Assembly (NCBI GenBank): GCA_013289475.1
Contig: JABCZW010000011.1
Coordinates: 1 to 58,090 of the forward strand
Source: Bacteroidota bacterium
GTDB taxonomy: Bacteria; Bacteroidota; Bacteroidia; JABEUT01
Direction: 5' to 3'
Length of the DNA: 58,090 bases
Shown: in pieces, positions 8,861 to 17,490 of the stretch
Layout: each line of letters opens with the position of its first letter
Position numbering within the stretch: position 1 is the stretch's first letter
Notes under the pieces: generated by a model
The model's database searches: none
Told to the model about the DNA's origin: nothing
What the model saw: the letters and a program-made list of their open reading frames with translations, nothing else
Translations under genes and position numbers: made by a program

Positions 8861-9322
8861 GTGAATACGCCAACTTATAAGACTATTTCCGCCAACGATC
8901 AAACCGTTAAAAAAGAATGGTTTGTTGTGGATGCAGACAACCTGGTAGTGGGTCGCCTTGCTACACAAGTCGCTATGATATTGAGGGGAAAGCACAAAGC
9001 ATCTTACACTCCACACGTTGATTGCGGAGATAATGTAATTATCATCAATGCTGAAAAAGTTCGCTTTACAGGCAAAAAATTTGAAGATAAAGAATACGTA
9101 AGACACACCGGTTTCCCTGGTGGACAAAGGTTCAGCACACCTGCCAAGGTATTTCAAAAAGATCCTACACAGGTTCTTCATAAAGCATTAAAGGGTATGT
9201 TGCCAAAGAACAGGTTAGGCAGAGCATTGCAAACCAATGTTTATATCTACACCGGCACCAAGCACCCACACGCAGCACAAAATCCTAAAGAACTTAAAAT
9301 TAATACCAATACAACGAAATAA
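8861..9322 (+). CDS. rplM: 50S ribosomal protein L13
   Basis: A 153-residue large-subunit protein. Motifs include EWFVVDADNLVVGRLA, LRGKHKASYTPHVDCGDNVI and PKNRLGRALQTNVYIYTGTK, all characteristic of L13. Translation starts at a GTG (8861), which gives the usual Bacteroidota N-terminus MNTPTYKTISAN; no ATG is available at that place. First gene of the rplM-rpsI-rpsB-tsf ribosomal run; rpsI begins 2 nt after the stop. Confidence 0.97.
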   Translation: MNTPTYKTISANDQTVKKEWFVVDADNLVVGRLATQVAMILRGKHKASYTPHVDCGDNVIIINAEKVRFTGKKFEDKEYVRHTGFPGGQRFSTPAKVFQKDPTQVLHKALKGMLPKNRLGRALQTNVYIYTGTKHPHAAQNPKELKINTNTTK

Positions 9323-9324
9323 TC

Positions 9325-9717
9325 ATGAGTGAAACCATACACTCCATAGGAAGAAGGAAAACGAGCATTGCCCGTGTTTATTTAACCAAAGGAAAAGGTA
9401 AGATTACCATAAACGAAAAAGATTATACCCAGTATTTCCAAACAGGAACACTGCAGTATATGGTTCAACAGCCGTTTATTATTGTTAAGGAAGAAGCAGG
9501 ACAACATGATATTACTGCGGTTATTACCGGTGGTGGTGTAAAAGGCCAGGCTGAAGCAATTCGCCTTGCTATTTCCCGTTCATTGGTTAAGATCAACCCT
9601 GAGTACAAACCAGCTTTAAGGGCTGCTATGTTGCTTACCCGTGACCCACGTATGGTTGAGCGTAAAAAGCCAGGCCAAAAGAAAGCGAGGAAGAGATTCC
9701 AGTTTACCAAGCGCTAA
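9325..9717 (+). CDS. rpsI: 30S ribosomal protein S9
   Basis: A 130-residue small-subunit protein. It has the N-terminal SIGRRKTSIARVYL, the central GGGVKGQAEAIRLAISR, and the basic tail ending KKARKRFQFTKR whose last residues reach the P-site tRNA. Partner of L13 in a conserved two-gene unit. Confidence 0.98.
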   Translation: MSETIHSIGRRKTSIARVYLTKGKGKITINEKDYTQYFQTGTLQYMVQQPFIIVKEEAGQHDITAVITGGGVKGQAEAIRLAISRSLVKINPEYKPALRAAMLLTRDPRMVERKKPGQKKARKRFQFTKR

Positions 9718-9768
9718 AATTTTATACAGTATACAGACTTTTTTAAATACAATTATCAAAAAAACAAC

Positions 9769-10689
9769 ATGCCAAGAACCTCGTTTGACGCACTTTTAGA
9801 AGCAGGAGCACACTTCGGACACCTGAAAAGGAAATGGAACCCAAATATTGCTCCTTATGTTTTCGGAGAAAAGAACGGTATTCATATTATTGACCTGAAC
9901 AAAACATTGGTAAAGCTTGAAGAAGCTGCTAATGCTATGAAGCAAATTGCTAAATCGGGCAGGACAATATTATTCGTTGCTACCAAAAAGCAAGCCAAAA
10001 ATATTGTTAGCGAAAGAATTAAGGAAGTAGGCATGCCTTGTATTACTGAACGTTGGACCGGTGGTATGTTAACCAACTTTGCTACCATCCGCCGCAGCGT
10101 ACGTAAAATGTCTGATATGAATAAAATGGCTACCGATGGTACCATTGAAGCATTATCGAAGAAAGAAAAACTTCAGTTATCACGTCAACGTGCAAAATTA
10201 GAACACCAGTTAGGAAGCATAGCTAACATGACCCGCTTACCTGCTGCTATATTTGTAGTTGATATTACAAAAGAACATATTGCTATTTCAGAAGCACATA
10301 AGCTTAACATACCAACATTTGCAATAGTAGATACTAATTCAGATCCTAACAAGGTTGAATTCGCAATCCCTGCAAATGATGATTCTTCTACCTCCATCCG
10401 TATAGTAGTTGATACCTTGATACAAGCTATTAAGGAAGGCCTTGACGAAAGAAAAGATGCACAAGTATCTAACAAACGTGAGGACGGCAAGGAGGAAGAA
10501 GTTGAAACAGAAGGTGTAGATTCAAAATATGAAAGTGCTGAAGGGGATGAAGTATTAGCTGAAGAAGAAAAGAAAGCTAAGAGTCACCAGGGTGGCGCTC
10601 ACCACAAAGGTGGCCAAGGCCATCAAGGTGGACCTAAAAGAGGTCCGGTAGGTGGAAGTGGTAACAGAAGGTCACCGGTAAAAAAATAA
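9769..10689 (+). CDS. rpsB: 30S ribosomal protein S2 with acidic/Gly-His C-terminal tail
   Basis: The S2 core occupies about residues 1-232: LLEAGAHFGHLKRKWNPNIA, ERWTGGMLTNFATIRRSV, NMTRLPAAIFVVDI and AIVDTNSDPN. The protein is 306 residues long, so about 75 residues follow the core: a Glu-rich segment (KEEEVETEG, EVLAEEEKKAKS), then a Gly/His/Gln-rich basic end (HHKGGQGHQGGPKRG). Tails of this kind occur on Bacteroidota S2 but are variable. Located 51 nt after rpsI and 7 nt before tsf, as in many bacteria. Confidence 0.97.
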   Translation: MPRTSFDALLEAGAHFGHLKRKWNPNIAPYVFGEKNGIHIIDLNKTLVKLEEAANAMKQIAKSGRTILFVATKKQAKNIVSERIKEVGMPCITERWTGGMLTNFATIRRSVRKMSDMNKMATDGTIEALSKKEKLQLSRQRAKLEHQLGSIANMTRLPAAIFVVDITKEHIAISEAHKLNIPTFAIVDTNSDPNKVEFAIPANDDSSTSIRIVVDTLIQAIKEGLDERKDAQVSNKREDGKEEEVETEGVDSKYESAEGDEVLAEEEKKAKSHQGGAHHKGGQGHQGGPKRGPVGGSGNRRSPVKK

Positions 10690-10696
10690 TAAACTA

Positions 10697-11542
10697 ATGA
10701 CAAGCGCAACTATGAACATCACAGCTGCTGATGTAAATAAGCTCCGCCAGCAAACAGGCGCAGGTATGATGGACTGTAAAAAGGCCCTTACCGAAGCTAA
10801 TGGCGACTTTGAAAAAGCAATTGATATATTACGTGAAAAAGGCCAGAAGGTAGCTGCTAACCGTAGCGACCGCGATGCTAAAGAAGGTGTTGTATTGGCT
10901 AAAGTATCGGCTGACGGCAAGAAAGGTGTTATTACAGTTTTGAACTGCGAAACAGACTTTGTTGCACGTAATGCTGATTTTATAAAATTTGTTGATACTA
11001 TTGGCAATATTGCTTTGAACGGCAACTTTGCTTCTGCAACTGAATTGAAGGCAGCTATTTTTGCTGATGGTTTAACCATTGAGCAAAAGATAACTGAATA
11101 CGTTGGTAAGATTGGCGAAAAAATGGAACTGCGTTACGAGAAAGTAACCGGCGAAAAAGTTTTTGCTTACAATCACCCGGGCAATAAGCTTGCAAGCATT
11201 GTAGGCTTTAATAAAGCAGATGCAAGTAACCTTGCTGAAGTAGGCAAGGAAATATCAATGCAAATAGCTGCTATGGCTCCTATTGCTATAGATAAGAGTG
11301 ATGTAAGCCAGGAAACACTTGATCGCGAAATGGCTGTTGCTAAAGAACAAGCCCGCCAGGAAGGTAAGCCTGAAAACATGCTTGAGAAAATTGCGATTGG
11401 TAAAGTAAATAAGTTCTATAAAGAATCTACCTTACTTAACCAGGACTTTATAAAAGACAGTAAGAAGACAGTTCAACAGTTTTTACAAGACAACGACAAA
11501 GAACTAAAAGTAACAGGCTTTAAAAGAATAGCTTTAGGCTAA
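10697..11542 (+). CDS. tsf: Translation elongation factor Ts
   Basis: A 281-residue guanine nucleotide exchange factor for EF-Tu. The N-terminal UBA-like domain carries the signature LRQQTGAGMMDCKKALTEAN, followed by NCETDFVARN and YNHPGNKLASIVGF in the core domain. I kept the ATG at 10697; an alternative at 10712 (MNITAADV) is also plausible. It follows rpsB, and a strong terminator lies immediately after its stop. Confidence 0.97.
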   Translation: MTSATMNITAADVNKLRQQTGAGMMDCKKALTEANGDFEKAIDILREKGQKVAANRSDRDAKEGVVLAKVSADGKKGVITVLNCETDFVARNADFIKFVDTIGNIALNGNFASATELKAAIFADGLTIEQKITEYVGKIGEKMELRYEKVTGEKVFAYNHPGNKLASIVGFNKADASNLAEVGKEISMQIAAMAPIAIDKSDVSQETLDREMAVAKEQARQEGKPENMLEKIAIGKVNKFYKESTLLNQDFIKDSKKTVQQFLQDNDKELKVTGFKRIALG

Positions 11543-11547
11543 TAATT

Positions 11548-11577
11548 AAAAATCCTCCAATTGGAGGATTTTTTTTT
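11548..11577 (+). terminator. Rho-independent terminator after tsf
   Basis: A perfect palindrome centred on AATT: AATCCTCC pairs with GGAGGATT, with flanking A and T runs extending the stem, then eight or more T residues. It separates the ribosomal run from pyrH, which has its own weak promoter-like box overlapping the distal end. Confidence 0.9.
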
Positions 11578-11591
11578 GCAATATTTGCGGC

Positions 11592-12299
11592 ATGAAATAT
11601 AAACGTATACTCCTTAAACTTAGTGGCGAATCGCTCATGGGCGACCAGCAGTTTGGTATTGAACAAAAGGCAGTATTGCATTATGCTGAAGAAATAAGAA
11701 CAGCTGTTGCTACTAAAGCCGAGGTGGCAATTGTAATTGGCGGGGGTAATATTTTCAGGGGAATACAGGCCACCGCAAACGGTATTGACAGAGTACAAGG
11801 CGATTATATGGGAATGCTTGCCACTATTATTAACAGCATGGCCTTGCAGGCATCATTAGAAAAACTGGGAATCCCTACACGCCTCATGTCGGCTATTGAA
11901 ATGAAAGAGATATGTGAACCCTTTATACGCAGAAGAGCAGTGCGCCACCTTGAAAAAGGAAGGGTTGTAATATTTGGTGCAGGCACCGGTAACCCTTATT
12001 TTACTACCGATACAGCAGCAAGTTTACGTGCCATTGAAATAGAAGCCGATGTGATATTGAAAGGGACCCGTGTAGATGGAATATATTCAGCCGACCCGGA
12101 AAAAGATAAGAAAGCAAAACGATACGATACCATTACATTTGACGAGGTTTACAAAAAAGGCTTACAGGTAATGGACCTAACCGCTTTTACACTTTGCAAA
12201 GAAAATAAACTGCCAATAATAGTATTCGATATTAATAAAAAGGGCAACCTCAAAAGAGTCCTACAAGACGAAAAGATAGGCACACTGGTTAAAAATTAA
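11592..12299 (+). CDS. pyrH: UMP kinase
   Basis: A 235-residue hexameric bacterial uridylate kinase that phosphorylates UMP to UDP. Amino acid kinase motifs are present: [58 protein letters not shown] and [12 protein letters not shown]. The AATATTTG box ends 4 nt before the ATG, so the message could be leaderless unless read through from tsf. Confidence 0.97.
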   Translation: MKYKRILLKLSGESLMGDQQFGIEQKAVLHYAEEIRTAVATKAEVAIVIGGGNIFRGIQATANGIDRVQGDYMGMLATIINSMALQASLEKLGIPTRLMSAIEMKEICEPFIRRRAVRHLEKGRVVIFGAGTGNPYFTTDTAASLRAIEIEADVILKGTRVDGIYSADPEKDKKAKRYDTITFDEVYKKGLQVMDLTAFTLCKENKLPIIVFDINKKGNLKRVLQDEKIGTLVKN

Positions 12300-12333
12300 C
12301 ATTGAGGTTTATAGTACTTTCCATATAATTCAT

Positions 12334-13170
12334 ATGAAGAAATATATACTTGTTCTACTAGCTATTTGTGCATTAGTAACCACCTCAACTGCGCAGAAAA
12401 CAGACAGCATTCAACACAAAAAAATTATTGGTAATGGCCGTTTTTATGCTTCCTGGGGTTATAATACCGAGTGGTATACACATAGTAGCATAGCTATTAG
12501 TCAACCTGGAATGCAGAACAACTATACGTTCGAGAATCTTACTGCCCATGATCACATAGGCTGGAACAACTTGTTCCATGTACAACTTTCCATACCACAG
12601 TATAATTACCGTTTAGGTTACTTTTTTAATGAAGCACAAAACTGGGGCTTTGAAATAAACTTTGACCATGCTAAATACGTTACTTCACAAGGTTATAAAG
12701 CCGAAGTAAAGGGCACGCTTAATGGGAGAACTAATGTAGATACTATGGTGTATTTGAATGACGAAACTTTACGCTGGCAGTTAAACAATGGGGCTAACTG
12801 GTTCCATGTTAACATAGTCAGGAAGTTATCTATTTTCAACACCAAGGATAACAACTTTATAGTTTGCGGATTAGTGAAATTTGGAGTTGGACCTAATGTT
12901 CCGCATGTGGATGATATAGTTTTTGGCCACCAAAATCCGCCTCACTTCCAGGTTGGTGGTGTAAATGCAGGATTAGAAGGTGATATACGTTTCATATTCT
13001 TTAAGTATGCTTATATAGAATATTGCAACACACTCGATTATGCTGACTATTGGGGTTTACGCATTTACCAGGGAACTGCAAAACAGAATTTCGGGGCTTA
13101 TGAAATGATTGCCAATATTGGTTTTACCTTTCACTTTGGTAAAACTGCAGGCACCAATACTGCACTTTAA
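12334..13170 (+). CDS. Putative outer-membrane beta-barrel protein, family not recognised
   Basis: 278 residues with a clear signal peptide (MKKYILVLLAICALVTTSTA, then QKTD). The mature protein is rich in aromatic and alternating strands (GRFYASWGYNTEWYTHSS, YNYRLGYFFNEAQNWGFEI, FHVNIVRKLSIF, IRFIFFKYAYIEYCN, IANIGFTFHFG), consistent with a small outer-membrane barrel. I do not recognise a named family. It starts 34 nt after pyrH and its stop abuts the convergent pth stop with no spacer. Confidence 0.65.
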   Translation: MKKYILVLLAICALVTTSTAQKTDSIQHKKIIGNGRFYASWGYNTEWYTHSSIAISQPGMQNNYTFENLTAHDHIGWNNLFHVQLSIPQYNYRLGYFFNEAQNWGFEINFDHAKYVTSQGYKAEVKGTLNGRTNVDTMVYLNDETLRWQLNNGANWFHVNIVRKLSIFNTKDNNFIVCGLVKFGVGPNVPHVDDIVFGHQNPPHFQVGGVNAGLEGDIRFIFFKYAYIEYCNTLDYADYWGLRIYQGTAKQNFGAYEMIANIGFTFHFGKTAGTNTAL

Positions 13171-13740
13171 CTATTTCTTATTGTACGTATTCATTGTTCT
13201 TTCAATGCCTATCAGGCAAAAGGACTCAATAGTGTCGACCGTTTTAGTTATGTATTCGGGTAGCTTAATTCTCTCCTCGGCACTCCACTGACCTAATACA
13301 TAGTTAACTTGTCCGCCTTTGGGAAAGTTGTTCTCGATACCGAAGCGCAACCTTGGATAATTAGTGGTGTTCAATATCTCCTGAATGCTCTTTAAGCCAT
13401 TGTGGCCGCCATCGCTTCCCTGGCTTTTAAGCCTGAGCGAGCCAAATGGTAAGGCCAGGTCATCGAGTACTACTAACACGCGATGTAAGGGTACTTTACC
13501 CTCAGTCATCCAATAGCGGATGGCTTTACCACTAAGGTTCATAAAGGTTGACGGTTTTAACAGTATAATGTGTTTGCCCTTTAACGAACATTCAGCAATA
13601 GAGCCATAACGCTTGCGGTTATCAAAAACAATTTTGTGCTTTTGTGCAAAGGCATCAAGGACTTTAAAACCAATGTTGTGCCGGGTTTCTTCGTACTCGT
13701 CACCAATGTTACCAAGTCCTGCTATGAGAAAGGAGTCCAT
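13171..13740 (-). CDS. pth: Peptidyl-tRNA hydrolase
   Basis: A 189-residue enzyme releasing tRNA from stalled peptidyl-tRNA. Seen: FLIAGLGNIGDEYEETRHNIGF with the catalytic His in RHNIG, KPSTFMNLSGKAI, VLVVLDDLALPFGSLRLK and GSDGGHNGLKSI. Length is normal. It lies downstream of rplY on the same strand, the usual partner order; a hairpin lies in the gap between them. Confidence 0.96.
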   Translation of the reverse strand: MDSFLIAGLGNIGDEYEETRHNIGFKVLDAFAQKHKIVFDNRKRYGSIAECSLKGKHIILLKPSTFMNLSGKAIRYWMTEGKVPLHRVLVVLDDLALPFGSLRLKSQGSDGGHNGLKSIQEILNTTNYPRLRFGIENNFPKGGQVNYVLGQWSAEERIKLPEYITKTVDTIESFCLIGIERTMNTYNKK

Positions 13741-13756
13741 AAAGTTCTTAAAGATA

Positions 13757-13790
13757 AAAGTTCATAAAGATAAATGACTTTATGAACTTT
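13757..13790 (-). terminator. Hairpin between rplY and pth (terminator or attenuator)
   Basis: A 13-bp perfect stem (AAAGTTCATAAAG at 13757-13769, complement at 13778-13790) with an 8-nt loop. It is AT-rich with only moderate T tract, so partial termination or RNA processing between rplY and pth is as likely as full termination. Confidence 0.55.
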
Positions 13791-13811
13791 AGAAACTTTA
13801 CAACTTTCAAC

Positions 13812-14507
13812 TTACTTCTTAGCAGCAGGCTTATCTTCCTTCTTAGCAGCGGCAGGAGCAACAGCGCCCGCAGCGGCAGGAGCAGCAGCACCGGCGGCAG
13901 GAGCAGCTGTAGTAGTTGTAGCAGCAGCGCCCACAGCAGTTGTTGTAGTTGCAGCAGCTTCAGCTTCACGTGTTGTCCTAACGGTTATAACCGCAGCATT
14001 TGCCGGATCCAGGAATTTGATCTTGTCGTTCTTCAGTTCCTTGATAAGGATACTGTCGCCAAGTTCAAGATGTTCTACTTCAATGGTAAGGTGATCTGGA
14101 ATATCGTTCACCAAACCTTTTACGGTAAGACGACGAAGTTTGGTTTGGAGCTTACCGCCCATTTTTACACCTTTAGGAGAACCGTGTGTTACCACAGGTA
14201 TTTTAACTGTAAGGGCTTTGCCCGGTACAGCTTCTAAAAAGTCTACGTGGAGGAGCTTATCGGTAACTTTATCGAATTGTGCTTCTTGTACAATTGCACT
14301 GGCTTGCTTGCCACCTAAGTCGATTGTTACAAGGTATGCATCGGGAGTATAAAGCAATTTTGCAAATTGTCTTTCTTCCACAGCAAAGAAAACCTGTTCT
14401 TTTCCACCGTAAAGAACGCAAGGCACCTGGCCGTTTCTGCGTAATTCGGTTGAATCTTTAAGACCTGTTGCTTTTCTTGCTGTTGCGCTGATTGATAGTG
14501 TTTTCAT
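13812..14507 (-). CDS. rplY: 50S ribosomal protein L25 / general stress protein Ctc
   Basis: A 231-residue two-domain (CTC-type) L25 that binds 5S rRNA. The N-terminal domain has ATARKATGLKDSTELRRNGQ and VPCVLYGGKEQVFF; the C-terminal beta domain includes VHVDFLEAV-like LHVDFLEAVPGK and HLELGDSILIKEL. Beyond about residue 185 the protein runs into a low-complexity Ala/Thr/Pro tail ending in Lys residues. The tail explains the long serine-rich shadow frame on the other strand. Upstream lies prs, on the same strand, the usual prs-rplY-pth order. Confidence 0.95.
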   Translation of the reverse strand: MKTLSISATARKATGLKDSTELRRNGQVPCVLYGGKEQVFFAVEERQFAKLLYTPDAYLVTIDLGGKQASAIVQEAQFDKVTDKLLHVDFLEAVPGKALTVKIPVVTHGSPKGVKMGGKLQTKLRRLTVKGLVNDIPDHLTIEVEHLELGDSILIKELKNDKIKFLDPANAAVITVRTTREAEAAATTTTAVGAAATTTTAAPAAGAAAPAAAGAVAPAAAKKEDKPAAKK

Positions 14508-14529
14508 GAGAATTGAAATTTAATATAAA

Positions 14530-15459
14530 CTAAAATATAAAGTTACTACTTATGGATTCGAAACTGTGAATTTTGTGCATTACATCGGCAAATATCGGAG
14601 CTACCGACAATACCTTTATTTTGCTGCTTTGCTGTTTTAGCGGAATGGTATCGGTTACTACTAATTCGGTAAGGGCCGATTTCTCAATATTTTCATATGC
14701 TTTGCCCGATAATACAGCGTGTGTACACATGGCACGAACACTCTTAGCGCCTTTTTCCATCATCATATCAGCAGCTTTGGTAAGTGTTCCGCCGGTATCT
14801 ATCATGTCATCGAGCAATACTATGTCCTTGCCTTCCACCTCGCCAATAGCGGTCATTTTATCTACCACATTGGCCTTGCTGCGTTGCTTGTAACAAATAA
14901 CTATATCAGTCTTAAGATGGTTGGCATAAGCGTTTGCGCGCTTCGAGCCACCCATATCGGGCGATGCAATGGTAATATTTTCTTTAAGGTTCTGCAGGTA
15001 TGGTATAAAAATATACGATGAAAACAGGTGGTCAACCGGAATGTTAAAGAAACCCTGTATCTGGTCGGCATGCAGGTCCATAGTAACAATACGGGTAACA
15101 CCGGCAGTAACCAGCAGATCGGCCATAAGCTTGGCGCCAATAGCGGTACGGGGCTTGTCTTTCCTGTCCTGGCGGGCAAAACCAAAGTAAGGCATTACTG
15201 CAATTACCTGGGTAGCAGATGCACGTTTTGCGGCATCGGCCATTAATAAAAGCTCAAAAAAGTAATCTACCGGGGGTTGAGTACTTTGTATAAGGCACAC
15301 AGAGCAACCGCGAACGGTTTCCTCAATATACGGTTCAAACTCCCCGTCGCTAAAGCGAAGGAAGCTCATTTTACCCAAGGCCTGGCCATAGCTATCGGCT
15401 ATTTTATTAGCCAATGCAATGCTCGAATTGCCTGAGAAAAACTTAACCGGTGTACTCAT
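14530..15459 (-). CDS. prs: Ribose-phosphate pyrophosphokinase
   Basis: A 309-residue class I PRPP synthetase, making PRPP from ribose-5-phosphate and ATP for nucleotide, His and Trp synthesis. Seen: FSDGEFEPYIEETVRG, MPYFGFARQDRKDKPRTAI, VTMDLHADQIQGFFNIPVDH (the metal-binding histidines) and the PRPP loop VLLDDMIDTGGTLTKAA. Start at ATG 15459, 17 nt after a -7 box. 22 nt separate it from rplY. Confidence 0.97.
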   Translation of the reverse strand: MSTPVKFFSGNSSIALANKIADSYGQALGKMSFLRFSDGEFEPYIEETVRGCSVCLIQSTQPPVDYFFELLLMADAAKRASATQVIAVMPYFGFARQDRKDKPRTAIGAKLMADLLVTAGVTRIVTMDLHADQIQGFFNIPVDHLFSSYIFIPYLQNLKENITIASPDMGGSKRANAYANHLKTDIVICYKQRSKANVVDKMTAIGEVEGKDIVLLDDMIDTGGTLTKAADMMMEKGAKSVRAMCTHAVLSGKAYENIEKSALTELVVTDTIPLKQQSSKIKVLSVAPIFADVMHKIHSFESISSNFIF

Positions 15460-15476
15460 TTTTTTAAATAGGGGTG

Positions 15477-15484
15477 CAAAGCTA
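15477..15484 (-). promoter_or_regulatory. -7 box (TAGCTTTG) of prs
   Basis: On the minus strand TTAGCTTTGCACCCCT reads upstream of prs, the same sequence as in front of rplM. The -33 element is not convincing. Confidence 0.6.
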
Positions 15485-15935
15485 ACATTTTATTTGATTG
15501 AAAAGATATGAAAATGCCAAGGAATAAGGGTATGGAATAAGAAAACACATTGGGTTTACAAAAGCTTACACTTTGAGGGATTTATTTTTATGTAAGTTAT
15601 TGATTATTAAACTATTGACGGTTTACAAAGCTGGAAATATGTAAACTCGGTTCATATTATTGATTTTCAATTATTTAAATGTTTTGTCACTATTTTGTGC
15701 CAAACCTGGGTTTTTGGTGTCATTTTTGATACAGAATTTAGCAAAATTGGCACTATTTGTCTCTTTTTGTCACCTCTTGTCCAGTTTTCGGGCTTTTTTT
15801 AATATTCCCCTCGCGACCTATTTGTCATCCTGAGACTGCCGAAGTATCACTTCATATTAATCACATAACAAATTTACACATAATATTTATTATGTGTAAT
15901 AAAATAGTAAATTAATTATTAACAGGTGAGTCCTC
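15485..15935. other. Gene-free stretch between prs and the GloVer gene
   Basis: About 450 nt with no convincing frame on either strand. It holds an AT-rich hairpin at 15874-15899, an inverted GTTTAC/GTAAAC pair at 15621-15646, GTGCCAA/TTGGCAC arms about 50 nt apart, repeated TTTTTGTC-like words, and at about 15824-15850 a stretch beginning GTCATCCTGAG that resembles a widespread bacterial intergenic repeat. No tRNA or recognisable riboswitch was seen. Confidence 0.5.
15874..15899 (-). terminator. AT-rich hairpin downstream of the GloVer gene
   Basis: An 11-bp perfect stem, TTACACATAAT (15874-15884) with its complement at 15889-15899, loop of 4 nt. It lies about 40 nt past the stop of the minus-strand gene; the T run is short, so it may be a weak terminator or a 3' stability element. 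Confidence 0.45.
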
Positions 15936-17321
15936 CTATATCTTTATCACTCGCTTAACTAGGGTACCTTGTAACGATGTTACACTTATAAAATAAATAC
16001 CTGGCTGTAAAAACCCAAGGTCTATATCAAACTGCTTTTTATTTGGAACCTCTTCATAAATCACCCTTCCCGTAATATCAGTAACCATGAGTTCTAATGC
16101 ATTGCTACTATAGAAACCGTGAAATTCACCACCAGATGGATTGGGAGAAATTGTAATATCATTTGTTGGTACTGATACTTCACCAACTGTGGTTACAATA
16201 CTAAAATCTTCGTAACTAAAAATGACTCCTTTTCCATGTGCACCACCTTGCCCATCCATGCCATAAAGAGTATTTCCTGAAAGCACTAATGAACCATATG
16301 GCAGAGAGCCACCTGCTCCTGCATTAAAAGGATATATTCTATTATAGCCTGTTCCATTTGTATCTATTGAAAAAATGCAGCCATACGTAACGTACCCTCC
16401 GCCTTGTGAAGTCAAACCAAATAAGGTGTTTCCTGAAATAATCAATGAACCAAAAGGGTAATCCCCTATCGGGCACGATAAATCAATCAATTTTTTATAT
16501 CCTGCGCCATCAGTATCAATGCCAAAAACTGTACCTTCCTGATTTATTCCACCCTGTTGTGTCATTCCGTATAACCTGCCATTTGCCAATACTAATGATC
16601 CCAATGGGCCAGCTCCATCATTATTGCTAAATTGCTGAAACAACCAAAGCTCTCTAAACTGTGTGCCATCAGTATCAATTGCAAAAATAGAGCCCGAATA
16701 TGCTGATATAGAAGAAGTCATTCCATATAATACCTTGCCGGATATTATTAGTGAACCTGTAGGTTGTACACCGTTTGTATTATTGAAATCAAGCATATCC
16801 TTATATCCCGTCCCATCTGTATCTACAGAGAAAATGCATCCTCCATTATGTGCACCACCCTGATAAGCCATTCCATAAAACTTCTTGCCTGATAATGTTA
16901 ACGAGCCTCTGCTAAATGAACCATATGTATTATTAAAATTATAAAGGGCCTTGAATCCGCTACCATTTGTATCAATGGAAAATATCACGCCATAACTATT
17001 TGCTCCTCCACTCTTGGTAATTCCATATAATCTACCTCCGATAATAATTAAAGATCCCTCAGGTTCTGAACCATTAGTGCCATTGAAATCAAATAAATCT
17101 TTGTAGTTACTTCCATTGGTATTAATTGAAAAAATACACCCATCCGAATTTAAGCCACCAGATGGGGTCATTCCATATAATACATTACCCGAAACTATTA
17201 AATCAGCATTGGGTGAGCCACCATTTGTATCATTAAAATTATGAAGATTTGTGTATTGAGCTTGGGTTTGAAGAATTCCTAAACAAAAAATTACACAGAT
17301 TAAAAAGGAGATTTTTTTCAT
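15936..17321 (-). CDS. GloVer tandem-repeat protein with T9SS type A sorting domain
   Basis: 461 residues. The signal peptide MKKISFLICVIFCLGILQTQ is followed by seven tandem units of about 45-50 residues, each of the form LYGMT..GG....G.IFSIDTNG..Y..L..FN...G..P.GSL..SG. This is the GloVer 'choice-of-anchor' repeat and probably makes a beta-propeller-like or solenoid surface protein. The final ~80 residues (ISPNPSGGEF, MVTDITGRVIYEE, LQPGIYFISV, KRVIKI) are a T9SS sorting domain. I chose ATG 17321; the longer frame to 17366 would place the start upstream of the TACATTTG box at 17340-17347 (minus strand). Ligand unknown. Confidence 0.88.
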   Translation of the reverse strand: MKKISFLICVIFCLGILQTQAQYTNLHNFNDTNGGSPNADLIVSGNVLYGMTPSGGLNSDGCIFSINTNGSNYKDLFDFNGTNGSEPEGSLIIIGGRLYGITKSGGANSYGVIFSIDTNGSGFKALYNFNNTYGSFSRGSLTLSGKKFYGMAYQGGAHNGGCIFSVDTDGTGYKDMLDFNNTNGVQPTGSLIISGKVLYGMTSSISAYSGSIFAIDTDGTQFRELWLFQQFSNNDGAGPLGSLVLANGRLYGMTQQGGINQEGTVFGIDTDGAGYKKLIDLSCPIGDYPFGSLIISGNTLFGLTSQGGGYVTYGCIFSIDTNGTGYNRIYPFNAGAGGSLPYGSLVLSGNTLYGMDGQGGAHGKGVIFSYEDFSIVTTVGEVSVPTNDITISPNPSGGEFHGFYSSNALELMVTDITGRVIYEEVPNKKQFDIDLGFLQPGIYFISVTSLQGTLVKRVIKI

Positions 17322-17339
17322 TCTCGTGGCTTTAGAATT

Positions 17340-17347
17340 CAAATGTA
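17340..17347 (-). promoter_or_regulatory. -7 box (TACATTTG) of the GloVer gene
   Basis: Exact TAnnTTTG match 18 nt before the ATG at 17321. The candidate -33 TTG elements sit at less usual spacings (16 or 23 nt). Confidence 0.5.
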
Positions 17348-17439
17348 CTAAGGAATTCAATGCCAATTACCAATCCCGCTGCCATCTCGAGCTTTGAGTA
17401 ATGTAAATAATAAGTATCTATGCTAATGGCGCTACTAAT

Positions 17440-17465
17440 AAAAAGGCCACCTAAGCAGCCTTTTT
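17440..17465 (-). terminator. Terminator of the SRPBCC/ArsR operon
   Basis: AAAAAGGC (17440-17447) pairs with GCCTTTTT (17458-17465) around a 10-nt loop; the T run on the minus strand lies within the distal arm. It is 25 nt past the last stop of the operon. Confidence 0.65.
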
Positions 17466-17490
17466 ATTTAACACGCACTATTTCTACTTT

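Noticed and set aside
13782..14237. Plus-strand 151-residue Ser/Cys-rich frame
   Set aside because: It is the complement of the Ala/Thr/Pro-rich rplY tail; composition is an artefact of the repeated codons on the minus strand.
15621..15646. GTTTAC...GTAAAC inverted pair as a possible regulator site
   Set aside because: Arms of 6 bp with a 14-nt gap in AT-rich DNA can easily arise by chance; no second copy near a promoter.
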